IMG/VR virus record: IMGVR_UViG_3300032285_000137
Location: 1 to 23,403 of that record
Length of the DNA stretch: 23,403 nucleotides
Direction: 5' to 3' (one strand)
Source of the DNA: a virus
This document shows positions 12,989 to 22,744 of this stretch, piece by piece (the stretch's first letter is position 1; each line of letters starts with the position of its first letter). The position numbers and the translations under genes are program-made. Below the pieces are notes generated by a model. The model was not told where the DNA came from. It worked only from the letters and a program-made list of their open reading frames with translations, and searched no databases.

Positions 12989-15900
12989 GGCTTGACTCCA
13001 TATGCCTTGAACTGCAGGATCATATTATGTTTAACCAGATTTTCTTGGAATGTGATTATCTTAAGCATTGAATCCCTAGTCTTAGGGTCCAACCCTTGCA
13101 TCTGACGATACTGTTTAGCTTGTGCACGCAACTGTTTTAGTTCTCCGTTAACTTGCTGGTTGTACATCTCAACAATAATCTCATCCATCGGATGCGCTGC
13201 CAAATATTTAGCACTCTGTACAGGATCAGTATCAAACATCTTGACCTTGCGTTCTATCTCTTGGATCTGCTTTTCCACTGCAGAAAACTCACGAGAGTCT
13301 ACGTTTGATTTAGCGCCAAAGAACGACCCCATCAGTGGTAAGTCAGTCTTAGGATCAAATCCTTTGCGGCCTTGTGTAAGGTCTGTAATGCCATACCCCA
13401 TTTCAAACACGCGACCAACACCATCTAAATAACTATTGGACAAGAAGTACAGAGTGTTAGGGCTGATGTCTATACCGCCCAACGTGCCGTTAGCCATACT
13501 CCGTGCCAAATCTTTATATATCTCTGGAATGCGATCACCGCCAGTGTATGCATCACCGAAGCGACGGTTCTGATCGTTGTAGATGTCTTGACCTAGACCA
13601 TTCTTATTCAACGCAAACTCAAGGATGGGACGCGCAACGCTTGGCGCAATTGAATCCAAGAAAAACTCAAGCGGCATTTCAGTAGGCGGCATCTTGGAGA
13701 CTGGGATTGGAATGAACGAGTCCAACGAAATCTGCAAGAAGATGTTAGCCATTGCATCTTTGACCGATGCCTTACCCGCCAAGACAGAAGCTATCTGTGC
13801 TCCAGATGCAGCAAACGCCCCAAGACCAAAGCCCCAAGGAATCTGGAATACAACTGGGTTGTTAATGCCCATTGCCTTAGTAATATCTTGAGGGATATGA
13901 AACCTAGCGTAGCGGGTCCATTGTTGCATGTTGTCATTTAATACAGCATTGCGTCCTAACTCGTCATCATCCGACATCATCGATGCCATGAAGTAAGCCA
14001 TGATGCCTAGACCAACTAGCCCGCCAGTCATAATGCGGGCGTTCTTTTGTTTTTCAGCGTAGTTCTTCTCGAACGTAGCCAAAGCAGTAGCGTCACTCTT
14101 AATCTCAGGAGGCAGCCCTTCTAGCGCTCTCTCAAGACTTCCGGGCCAAGCAGGAGCTAAAGATTCAATAGCGCGTACCGCACCCGTAGCCGCTGGTCTA
14201 AAGAACATATAGAACGCGCCCATCGCCTTACCAAGTTCGCCCACCTGTTCAAAGTTAGCAAGGTTCTTAGCGTAAGCAGCCGCCCTAACACTAGCTGCGT
14301 TAGAAGTCATGCCCTTACCTTCAAAGTTCTTCTTAGCGATGCCGTACGCAGCGGAGCGGCTAGCCAATTCAAACATGTCAGTCCAAATATCAACAAACTT
14401 ATCTAGTTGTTCTTTGGACTTGAGAATACCGTTCTTTCCAATCTCTTTATGTAGCGCTTGGAAGTTTGACTTGAGCGACAGCGCACCTAGATAGGAGACC
14501 ATGCCTCCCTTTTCAACAAACTCCACCATATCTTTAATATATGCGTCGTTGTCAGCCATTTCTTTTAACTTGGCTTTACTACTTGGATCGCCTTGTTGAT
14601 AAAGGATAGCCACCTGCATAGACTTGTACATACCGCCTTTAAGCACTTGGCCTGAGATAGCTTTAATGAATTTAGCGGATTCAGCAGGCCCCATGTCTGC
14701 GCCGATAGCAAACGCGTTAGTCAGCGCATCGCGTACAAAGTTCATTGGAGCAAAAGAATAGTTGTATCGAGTGTGCAAAGTGCCAACTGCACTGGTTATG
14801 CTGTTAGCCAGTTCAACAACAGGCTTGCTGTTTTGGTAGGTACGACGGATCGCTTCGCGTTGTTTCTTGTCGTATATTTCTAGGACTTGGATACTGCCGT
14901 CATCGTTGTAATGGAACACAGTATTCTCACGTGGCAAGTTTTTAAGTACCTCTGGACTTTGGCGGTCTTCAAATGAGATCTTTGGGCCTACTTTGCCAGC
15001 AAGTAATTGTTTACCGTTAGCGTCTGGCGTAAGAGCATTCTTGATGGACTGGGTAAGATCCTTGCGCCCGGCGCGCATCGCAGAGCGCGTTGCGTCAGAC
15101 ATAGTTTGGAGAATAGGATTCTTAGATATAGTTGCACGACCACCAAACATGAATTCCATGTCCTGCAGTTCTTTGCCACGACGCATAGTGTCAAAGCTAA
15201 GCATCTCATCTGTCTTGGTGTTTGAGTAGCCTTTCAACGGCACGTAATTTTCAAACCCATAGAAGTTCACACGGTTACTTACTGGCTGTGACCAATAGTT
15301 AGCCATCTTATTAAGTTCAGTTGTAGCCTTATGCAGCTGTTGCACAGAATCTAACACCTGCTTAATCATCTCTTTCTGTGGATGATTGTTGTATTGTTCA
15401 GTAATAGTTTTAGCTATATCTTTTTCAATCACAGTAACGCGATATGCATCAGCATCAAGATTTATAGGTACGCTAGATACTTCGCTCTTAGCCAAGCGTT
15501 TCTTCATAGCCTCATCAATACGTGGGCTATAACCTAACGGATCAACGTTTGCTGTGTTTGGTGTGCGGTATCCATTCTGGTCAAGAATAAAATTACCAGA
15601 TGCATCTTTAGCAAACACTACATCTTCTAGGCGTTGTTTCAACTGCTTTGCCGCGTCTTTATCTAGTGTCTTGGTATCGAGCAACGACATGATTTCTTTA
15701 CGCATGTCAGCGGGACTCATAGCCTCACCTGTCCTAGCTTGCTCGCGCAAAGGCACTGTTAACAGGTACTTTACAACCCGACGCTCTGGTTCATGCAGTG
15801 CTTCAGAAACTTTATGTAGAAGTGACAACGCCTGATCAGTAGATAGACCAGCAGCTTCAGCAAATTTAGAAATATCTGAGTTTAGGCGTTCTGCTTTATC

Positions 15901-18900
15901 AGCGATGTATTGGTTGTATAAATTTCTTGCGCTAGATGCAGCAAGCGTGATCTGAGTGTAGATATTGTTTATCTTGTCTACGCCTTCGTGATAGATCTTT
16001 CCAGCCAACTCGTTAATGTCTTCCCAATACTTAATTGCGTAGCGGTCATTCTGAAACAATGACGCAATCCGCCTGATACCGGGCGCTGTTGTAAATATCT
16101 TAGACAGGTAGCTTAATGATTTTGGTTTATCGTCTTGATCTGTTTCATACCCGTCATTTTTAGAATATAGGTCGATTTTCGGCATACCTTCGGCTTTCAC
16201 CGCTGGCAGCTTACGTAGATTGATTGGTTCTGTCGGTACAGACAAAATATCGTCAAGTGCTGAGGCCACCTCAAACAAAAAGTTTGGCGACTGAGACAGC
16301 TTTTTAACTTGTGGCTTGCTACTAACGCCAAGCATTTGAGCAACGGTCTTCTTAAATGCAGACCACATTGTCTCTGGCTTGCCTTTTTTCTCTTTAGGCG
16401 TAGCCGTAATAGTTTCTTTAGTGTCGTTTAACTTAGCCAGTAGCTCGTACGTGGGACCAAAAGTCTTTAGGCTTTGAATTAAGTCTGGGTCAGTCAGCGC
16501 ATATGCGGCAAACTCAAACAAATTACTAAAGGCTTTATCAGTGTGGTTGATAGCCAGATAGTCCTCTGTCTCCTTCATGATGGCTTCTAATTTTTCTACG
16601 CCACGTCGTTGTTGTTCAGTTAGGTTCTTACGTAGGATGTAATCGCCTTTCCTGTCCTTGAACGTATACATGTGAATGACGCGCACCGTACCAGCATGAG
16701 TTGCTTCATGCAAAACAGTGGATGCGGTCAAGCCTTCGGGCGTTACCTTGATAGTGTCAGTAAGTGGGTCGTATTGCGCTAAGTCACCGTTAGGTAGCGT
16801 CTCTACAAACTCTATCTTGGTGTTCAGATTTAGATCATGCAAAGCTTGGGCTAAAGCTTTCATAATGCTTATGTGATCTGCAGTCTTTGTTCCCGCGCCT
16901 TTATACAAAGGCAGATGGCGTAGATAGTTAATGACTCCTTTAAAGTCTCTATCCATCACCATTTTTACTACATGAGTAGGCAGCCATTCAGTTGTAACCT
17001 GAATATCTCTATTTCGATTTGACTCTTCATTCAACTGCTTGTTGATACCTTCTTGCAGTCTAGAAAGTCTGGCTACTTCTTCTTTCAGCTTGGCATGTGT
17101 CTCAGCTTCTTTTTCGCTAATTTCTTTATTAGCTATCTCTTGTTCTTGCCGTAACTGAAGCCCTATCTTTGCAAAGCCCATAGGCTTTTGAATACCAGCA
17201 TTGATAAAAACAACAGTTGTCTTACCCGTCTCTGGATCAGTGTCAGCACGGGTCAATGTTTCTAAATAAACATTTTGTGCGGGTTTAGATAGCTGGCTCC
17301 AAGGAGGAAACGGAACACCCCACAACTTGGTGTAGAACGCTCTTGACTCTTCATAGCCATTTACAACGCGAGACTTGCCGGGTTTTTCTTCCGTGCGACC
17401 TTCAGCTACTTTATGCGCCCTGTACTCTTGAAGTTTGCGCCCAGCAGTTCTGTGTTCTTCAATAGTATTTTTCTTAATGTGACTGTAGTAGACATCTTTT
17501 TCATCTACGCCTAGTTTGCTCCACGATGGTATTTCAGCTCGTTTACCGCCATACTCTTGCAGTGTTTTAGTAGCCTCGTTGTAAGCGGCTTTCAGTTCAG
17601 CGATGCGCGCTTCAGCGCGTTCTACAACTGGATCAACTGCATTGATATCAGGATTATCTGGTTGGGTATCTTCGTAGTCAGCAAGAGCTTCACGCGCTTT
17701 TTTTAGTTCTTGTTTAGCAGCTTCTTGTTTTTCAATAAGTGCAGTAAGCCCTTTATTGTGGTCTTTTATTTCAGCATTAAGTTCTTTTGCCGTACCCTCG
17801 TACTCTTCTTTAGCGCCTTCTGGCAAGTTCTCTTGTTCGTACGTACTCTCTTTACCAGAGTAAGACTCTTTTAGATTCTTCTCGTAGTTGGCTTGTTCTT
17901 CTTCCTCGTTGGCAAGAACCGCTTCTTCATCCGTGCGTGGTGTTGCATAGACTTTTTTACCCATCAAAGCTAGCGCTTCTGTATTTCGGTAGTTAGCCGC
18001 AAGGTTGTTCTCGTCGTCTATGCCGTGTTGTGTCTTGAACTCGTTGTAGTCGTTAATAGCTTTAGTCAGTGTTTTATCAACTGATCTGCTACCGTTAAAT
18101 TTACGCCCTTTGCCATCATTTGCTAACGCCTCAACCCTATCGCTTAGTTCTTTTAAATCGTTGCGTAGCTTTTGTTCTAATGTAGCGGGCTGTGTAGTTT
18201 CTCTTCCAGCAAGTTGTGTAGCAGCTGCGTTAGTAACATCCACTCCACCTGCGACAGTTGTTCCAGCTCTTGTGGTGGCGGCTCCTGTATCGGTTGGTAC
18301 AGCCAAGTCAGTGCTTGTTCCAGCTGGCTGTTGTTGAGATCCTGCAACATTTTGTGCTCCTTGTTGCGCTAAATAATCTTCAAGTTTTTTGCGGTTTATG
18401 GCAGCGCTGCCTTTACCCGTAGTTTTTGAAATGCCGAAAGCAGTCAAATATTTATTTAGCGCAATTCCATTTAATCCTGTTTTTGTATTCGGGTCATCTA
18501 CATTAGCAAGATAGTCTCTAGCTTCTTGCAGCGCGGTTTCTTTTTCTTTAGCGCGCAGATCCTGACGAGTCAGGTTTATAGCATCGGCTTCTTCTTGAGT
18601 CTTGATGCCGCCAGTATCAGTAGGCACTGCAGTGCCCGCAAGTTCATCTTCACCAAACACATCGTTAGCTGGCGGTTTAACTTGATTAGTTGCAGGCGTA
18701 GTTTTACCAAGAAGAGTATCTATCCTTGATTGAGTATCAGCGTCGTGTTGGGTAGTGTTTTCTTTGACGATGTTTTCTGTACCTGTATCAGATACTTTCT
18801 TATCTTCATCGCCTTTGTCTTTTGGCGCTAACTTAGCCGCTAAGTTAGTACGCGCTCCGCCTACAGCCCCCGGTGCAATAGACATAGCGTAAGAAGCCGC

Positions 18901-19875
18901 AGCGGTGCTGACGTATTCTTTTACCGCTTCTGCATCAGCCAACGATAAGTTAGCGCCATAGCGCTCAGCTAAAGTCTGTATCTCTTCTGCAGGAAGTTCT
19001 TTAGTGCCTGTAACAGCGATGCGTTTACCAATGTCAAGGATCAGACTATTAGTAGCCTTCTCGCCAATCTTGAGCGCGTCAAGACCAATTTTGTTAATAA
19101 AGAAGTCAGCAACGGCATGTACGGCTACAGCAGGCAGCACGCGACTAAGTTCAATATCCTCAGCTTTTGCTCCGCTCTTTTCTGCTTCTTCAACCGCGCG
19201 CCCAGTAACTTCACCAGCGCCATGCATACCAGCCTGAGCCACCATGCCCGAAGTAGCACCGATTCTTACAAGAGCTTTTTTGGCTTCTGATTGAATATAT
19301 TTTTCAGCGGCTTCTTTGCCTTCAGCAACGACTATTTTTTCAGCGGCTTCTTTAATACCTTGTTTAATTAGAGTTTTAGATACCGCGCCCGCTATAGCGC
19401 CGGGGGCTGCGCCCACACCCGCGCCTGTAATAGCGCCTGCCCCTGCACCGGCAAGAGAAAACGCAACGGTTTCCGCTAAGTTACCAATACCAGCGCCGAC
19501 TTGATATGGAAGCCAATCAGTAATGACTGAACCAATACCTTTATCCCATGCCTTGACAAAGTCATCAGATTCTTTAACAACTTGCTTGGCTTCGCCAGCA
19601 TCCATGCTCTCGGTGCCACTCTTGATAAGTTCTTTACCAGTATCAGTAGCGCCAAGTTTGTTAGCGACAAGACCAGTCAGTACCTTGCCAGCACCATAGA
19701 TGTTTTGGATCTGCCCCGGTATATTGGAAATACCACGGAAGAAGTCACCCTCGTTTTCTCCTGCAACGCGCGCTTGTTGTTTAGGAGGAGTTTGCTGCGC
19801 CAACCACTCTTCAGGGCTCAATACGCCTGATTTGGATTGGCTACCCTGCGAGGCTAGCCATTCTTCGGGACTCAT
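12985..19875 (-). CDS. Giant polyvalent virion protein with zincin protease and LPD38-like region, 2296 aa
   Basis: The N-terminus carries the motif SPEEWLA twice (residues 2-8 and 20-26). Residues about 125-165 are a Gly/Ala-rich hydrophobic stretch. Residues 400-560 are low-complexity, with AVPTDTG twice (416-422, 525-531), and 680-780 and 905-950 are coiled coils. A zincin-type metallopeptidase site follows: HEATH (H1056, E1057, H1060) with a probable third ligand E1121 in LFEFAAY. The C-terminal third (about 1690-2230, with SFAPMNFVRDALTN and a hydrophobic helix near 1950) resembles LPD38, a domain of phage polyvalent proteins packaged in virions and injected with DNA. The start overlaps the upstream stop (TAATG) and AAAGGAG precedes it. 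LPD38 and peptidase assignments come from motif reading and are likely but unconfirmed. Confidence 0.93.
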   Translation of the reverse strand: MSPEEWLASQGSQSKSGVLSPEEWLAQQTPPKQQARVAGENEGDFFRGISNIPGQIQNIYGAGKVLTGLVANKLGATDTGKELIKSGTESMDAGEAKQVVKESDDFVKAWDKGIGSVITDWLPYQVGAGIGNLAETVAFSLAGAGAGAITGAGVGAAPGAIAGAVSKTLIKQGIKEAAEKIVVAEGKEAAEKYIQSEAKKALVRIGATSGMVAQAGMHGAGEVTGRAVEEAEKSGAKAEDIELSRVLPAVAVHAVADFFINKIGLDALKIGEKATNSLILDIGKRIAVTGTKELPAEEIQTLAERYGANLSLADAEAVKEYVSTAAASYAMSIAPGAVGGARTNLAAKLAPKDKGDEDKKVSDTGTENIVKENTTQHDADTQSRIDTLLGKTTPATNQVKPPANDVFGEDELAGTAVPTDTGGIKTQEEADAINLTRQDLRAKEKETALQEARDYLANVDDPNTKTGLNGIALNKYLTAFGISKTTGKGSAAINRKKLEDYLAQQGAQNVAGSQQQPAGTSTDLAVPTDTGAATTRAGTTVAGGVDVTNAAATQLAGRETTQPATLEQKLRNDLKELSDRVEALANDGKGRKFNGSRSVDKTLTKAINDYNEFKTQHGIDDENNLAANYRNTEALALMGKKVYATPRTDEEAVLANEEEEQANYEKNLKESYSGKESTYEQENLPEGAKEEYEGTAKELNAEIKDHNKGLTALIEKQEAAKQELKKAREALADYEDTQPDNPDINAVDPVVERAEARIAELKAAYNEATKTLQEYGGKRAEIPSWSKLGVDEKDVYYSHIKKNTIEEHRTAGRKLQEYRAHKVAEGRTEEKPGKSRVVNGYEESRAFYTKLWGVPFPPWSQLSKPAQNVYLETLTRADTDPETGKTTVVFINAGIQKPMGFAKIGLQLRQEQEIANKEISEKEAETHAKLKEEVARLSRLQEGINKQLNEESNRNRDIQVTTEWLPTHVVKMVMDRDFKGVINYLRHLPLYKGAGTKTADHISIMKALAQALHDLNLNTKIEFVETLPNGDLAQYDPLTDTIKVTPEGLTASTVLHEATHAGTVRVIHMYTFKDRKGDYILRKNLTEQQRRGVEKLEAIMKETEDYLAINHTDKAFSNLFEFAAYALTDPDLIQSLKTFGPTYELLAKLNDTKETITATPKEKKGKPETMWSAFKKTVAQMLGVSSKPQVKKLSQSPNFLFEVASALDDILSVPTEPINLRKLPAVKAEGMPKIDLYSKNDGYETDQDDKPKSLSYLSKIFTTAPGIRRIASLFQNDRYAIKYWEDINELAGKIYHEGVDKINNIYTQITLAASSARNLYNQYIADKAERLNSDISKFAEAAGLSTDQALSLLHKVSEALHEPERRVVKYLLTVPLREQARTGEAMSPADMRKEIMSLLDTKTLDKDAAKQLKQRLEDVVFAKDASGNFILDQNGYRTPNTANVDPLGYSPRIDEAMKKRLAKSEVSSVPINLDADAYRVTVIEKDIAKTITEQYNNHPQKEMIKQVLDSVQQLHKATTELNKMANYWSQPVSNRVNFYGFENYVPLKGYSNTKTDEMLSFDTMRRGKELQDMEFMFGGRATISKNPILQTMSDATRSAMRAGRKDLTQSIKNALTPDANGKQLLAGKVGPKISFEDRQSPEVLKNLPRENTVFHYNDDGSIQVLEIYDKKQREAIRRTYQNSKPVVELANSITSAVGTLHTRYNYSFAPMNFVRDALTNAFAIGADMGPAESAKFIKAISGQVLKGGMYKSMQVAILYQQGDPSSKAKLKEMADNDAYIKDMVEFVEKGGMVSYLGALSLKSNFQALHKEIGKNGILKSKEQLDKFVDIWTDMFELASRSAAYGIAKKNFEGKGMTSNAASVRAAAYAKNLANFEQVGELGKAMGAFYMFFRPAATGAVRAIESLAPAWPGSLERALEGLPPEIKSDATALATFEKNYAEKQKNARIMTGGLVGLGIMAYFMASMMSDDDELGRNAVLNDNMQQWTRYARFHIPQDITKAMGINNPVVFQIPWGFGLGAFAASGAQIASVLAGKASVKDAMANIFLQISLDSFIPIPVSKMPPTEMPLEFFLDSIAPSVARPILEFALNKNGLGQDIYNDQNRRFGDAYTGGDRIPEIYKDLARSMANGTLGGIDISPNTLYFLSNSYLDGVGRVFEMGYGITDLTQGRKGFDPKTDLPLMGSFFGAKSNVDSREFSAVEKQIQEIERKVKMFDTDPVQSAKYLAAHPMDEIIVEMYNQQVNGELKQLRAQAKQYRQMQGLDPKTRDSMLKIITFQENLVKHNMILQFKAYGVKP
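19798..19872 (-). repeat. Duplicated SPEEWLA motif at the protein N-terminus
   Basis: The minus-strand codons at 19872-19852 and 19818-19798 both encode SPEEWLA, eighteen residues apart, within the first 28 residues of the giant protein. The copies use different codons, so this is not a recent DNA duplication. Several phage polyvalent proteins start with short repeated aromatic motifs like this, which may be docking or packaging signals (inference). Confidence 0.7.
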
Positions 19876-22730
19876 TACGCAGCTCCTTTAGTAGCTTTCT
19901 TATAGGCTTCCCATTGTTCATCGGTGAAGTTTGATGGTCTAGTATAAGTTTTACCACCGATAGTCACACTATTTCCAGTATCTGTGCTGGCTACATCTGC
20001 ATTTAAATTAACTCGTTTTTCAAGTTCTTTAATTCTGGTTTCTATAGGGCGTCGGGCATCTGCATGCTCCTTGTCTTTATCCGCAATATATTTTTGAGCA
20101 TCACGAATACGTTTTGCAGTTTCGGCGTCGGCTTTAGTAGGGTCAAGCGTAGCTAAGGTAGACATTCTTTGGTACTGTCCGCCAGCTTTATCGCGCTCAT
20201 TTGCTTGATCAACCCTCATTCTTTCTAAAGCTGTGCTTGCGGCGTTAAGAGTATTAAACTTTTTATCCTCTTCTCCTTTTGTTGCAACCAATGCATTATG
20301 TTTTTCTTGCGCAGCAACGCCAGCCATCTTAGCTTTGTAATCCATCTCATGGCCTTTTTCAGCCACGTCTGATTGACGTAGATGAGCTCTGTAGGTAGCA
20401 ACAGTTGACTGTAAGTGTTGTGCGTTTGTCTTGGCTTTTTGTTTTAAGTCACGAGCTTCTTTTAAGAATCCAGCTCTTTCAAGGCGATCGGCTTCGTCCA
20501 AGTCGTAAATGATCTTGTCAGATTCGCGCTCAAGTTTCTTAGCTTCTTTGCGGTCGTTAATAAAGTCTGGAATCTTAGCTTTCAACGCATTCATACCAGC
20601 AACAAGAGTAGCGCCGGGGGTTGAACCCCAAGCTGCAAAGAATTCAGCAAGACGCATACTTTGTTGACGATCTGCTTCATCTTTCAAGTTGGCTTTACGC
20701 GCCATTTCTTCAGCGCGGTATTTTTCTCGGCCCGCATTAGGGCCAACAGCTTTAGCCATTTTTTCAGCTAGCGCTTCTTCGCTTTCACCAGCGACTTTAT
20801 TTTCAGATTCAATACCACTCATCAAACCTTTTAGCACTGCGTCTTCTACTACAGGCTTAACTTCTTCTTTGACTGCTTGTTTAATACCACCACCAACAAT
20901 TGGTGCGGTAGCACTGGGTTGCGTTTTATTTTGTCCTTGTAGTTGAGCATATCCATTTCTGTACATGCTAGACATTGAATCTTTTTGCTCTTTACTAAGG
21001 TCTTTACGACTCTCTAATTCTTTATCGTACTGAACAGGAGTCTTAGCACCAGCAGGCAATTGTTCTTTTGCAGGGTAAGTTGTAGGCACTGCCGCTGTAA
21101 TCCCGCTAGATACAGGATAAAGTTTGGAGTCATACGCTTGTGGGTCTTCTCCGCGATTACGCGTAGCATCTCTGTTTATATATTCTTTATACGCAGGGTT
21201 AACTACGCCCGGGGCTGAAAACTCAGGTGGCGCTTCTTCTGTACGTACAGTAGATTTAGGAGTTTGTACACTAGTACCGTAACTACCTTTTCCGCCAGAC
21301 GTTAATGAATCTAAACCTTTTCTAAGTTCATATCTTCTTTGAACCATTTCATCAGTGGGTGGCTGCGGTTCTTTAGCATTCCATGCGGCGTTTTGTTCTT
21401 CTGTCGGTTTTCTTCCAGAATAAATATTTCCGCGCTCTTGCAGATTTCTTTCTGCCCTGTCTTGGAGACTTTCATACTGAAGTTTTTTAGCATCATCACC
21501 TACAGAACTACCTTTAGTGCCTTCATCAAAATGCATGATGCCACCAGACGCAGCGTGCATAGGCGCGCTTCTGGCTAATATAGCCCTAGCCATTTTTTGC
21601 ATTGATGGACTATCAGAACGTTGAGCTATTTGTTGTAGCTCTCTGGGATCCATTCTTTCTAGATCAGCATAGACCTCACCGCCAACATCGTAGCTAGTGA
21701 TACCGCCAGATGCCATAGACTTGATCACGCCACCTTCAGCTTTAGTAGCGTTGTATAAAGACGCAGCTGCCCCTGCTGCGCCAATACCCTGAGTGATTGG
21801 GTTAGGAGCCGCAACGTATTGGTTAGTAGTCTGAGCCTGCATTGGCAAGCCACGCAACATATTGGACATAGTGCCCAACTGCATAAGCGGATACTGCTGT
21901 GCATTAGCATAGTCTTGCATCGCTTGGTTGACCTTCTGCTGCTCCAACGCTTGCTGTTGTGCGCCCATCTGGTTCTGAAGACCATAGATGCCTTGTTGAG
22001 CAGTCAGCCCTTGTCCAGCAATACCAGCCAACTGACCTGCTTGTTGCCCAGCCAATCCATAGCCAGCAAGTTGGTTTTGTATATTCTGGTTGTATTGTTG
22101 CTGTGCTTGGTTGTAGGCTTGGTTGTACCCTTGACCAATAATTTGGTTTAGACCTGTATTGCGGTTGCGTTCGTTTTCCGCAGCCATGATTGCTTCACGC
22201 GAACCACCAAATGCGCCTGCTTGAGTTGCTTTGGCTTGTTGATTCATGCCGCTAATATCGTAATTGCGGTTAGCCTCTGCTAATTGAGGAGCCAAAATCT
22301 GGTTCATGTATGGGTTCATGTACCCACCAATTTGATTCTGGAAACCGCCTACGTTAGCTTGATTAGCAACTCCGAAGCCGCCAAGACCAGCAGCGGTAGT
22401 ACCTTGCATAGCTTGATCAAACTGACCGGGTAGTTGTAGTCCAGCAACGCCTTGTTGTGCTTGCTGTTGTAGAGGACTAAACCCTGCTACTGATTTGCCG
22501 GGATCATAAGAAGTCTGGTTGCCTTGCTCGTCGTACGTTCCGCCGTACGCTTTGTATGGTTGGAAACCAGTTATATTGAAGCCGCCATCGCCTGTGGGAG
22601 TTCCTTGAAACAACTGACGCTGAGTCGCGCCCAGCATTGTTTCGACATACGGACGTGCGTATTCGGGTATGTTCGTTTGATACGAAGTACTTGTTGTTTG
22701 TGTGGGTTGTCCACCGCCGCCACCGCCCAT
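19875..22730 (-). CDS. Gly/Gln-rich virion-type protein, 951 aa
   Basis: ATG 22730 is preceded by a perfect AGGAGG (22742-22737) six bases away, the strongest ribosome site in the minus-strand unit, which suggests high expression. The N-terminus is MGGGGGG followed by a Thr/Ser stretch and IPEYARPYVE, then VAGFSPLQQQAQ (81-92). This pattern is common at the start of large phage virion proteins. Residues 130-290 are Gln/Asn/Tyr-rich and helical, with the family motif GAFGGSREA (172-180). Residues 330-420 hold glycine-rich GG.I..(M/F) segments, and the last 300 residues are charged coiled coils. No enzyme motif is seen. It is probably a structural or DNA-ejection protein; its exact place in the virion is unknown. 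Its end overlaps the 2296-residue gene as TAATG. Confidence 0.9.
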   Translation of the reverse strand: MGGGGGGQPTQTTSTSYQTNIPEYARPYVETMLGATQRQLFQGTPTGDGGFNITGFQPYKAYGGTYDEQGNQTSYDPGKSVAGFSPLQQQAQQGVAGLQLPGQFDQAMQGTTAAGLGGFGVANQANVGGFQNQIGGYMNPYMNQILAPQLAEANRNYDISGMNQQAKATQAGAFGGSREAIMAAENERNRNTGLNQIIGQGYNQAYNQAQQQYNQNIQNQLAGYGLAGQQAGQLAGIAGQGLTAQQGIYGLQNQMGAQQQALEQQKVNQAMQDYANAQQYPLMQLGTMSNMLRGLPMQAQTTNQYVAAPNPITQGIGAAGAAASLYNATKAEGGVIKSMASGGITSYDVGGEVYADLERMDPRELQQIAQRSDSPSMQKMARAILARSAPMHAASGGIMHFDEGTKGSSVGDDAKKLQYESLQDRAERNLQERGNIYSGRKPTEEQNAAWNAKEPQPPTDEMVQRRYELRKGLDSLTSGGKGSYGTSVQTPKSTVRTEEAPPEFSAPGVVNPAYKEYINRDATRNRGEDPQAYDSKLYPVSSGITAAVPTTYPAKEQLPAGAKTPVQYDKELESRKDLSKEQKDSMSSMYRNGYAQLQGQNKTQPSATAPIVGGGIKQAVKEEVKPVVEDAVLKGLMSGIESENKVAGESEEALAEKMAKAVGPNAGREKYRAEEMARKANLKDEADRQQSMRLAEFFAAWGSTPGATLVAGMNALKAKIPDFINDRKEAKKLERESDKIIYDLDEADRLERAGFLKEARDLKQKAKTNAQHLQSTVATYRAHLRQSDVAEKGHEMDYKAKMAGVAAQEKHNALVATKGEEDKKFNTLNAASTALERMRVDQANERDKAGGQYQRMSTLATLDPTKADAETAKRIRDAQKYIADKDKEHADARRPIETRIKELEKRVNLNADVASTDTGNSVTIGGKTYTRPSNFTDEQWEAYKKATKGAA

Positions 22731-22744
22731 ATGAGCCTCCTAAT

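Noticed and set aside
12987-13008. AAGGC/GCCTT hairpin at the convergent junction as a bidirectional terminator
   Set aside because: The stem is only five base pairs with a 12-base loop and no T-run on either strand.
13160-19891. Several plus-strand frames of 60-93 residues opposite the giant gene
   Set aside because: They are antisense shadows of a continuous 2296-residue frame, without ribosome sites or recognisable motifs.
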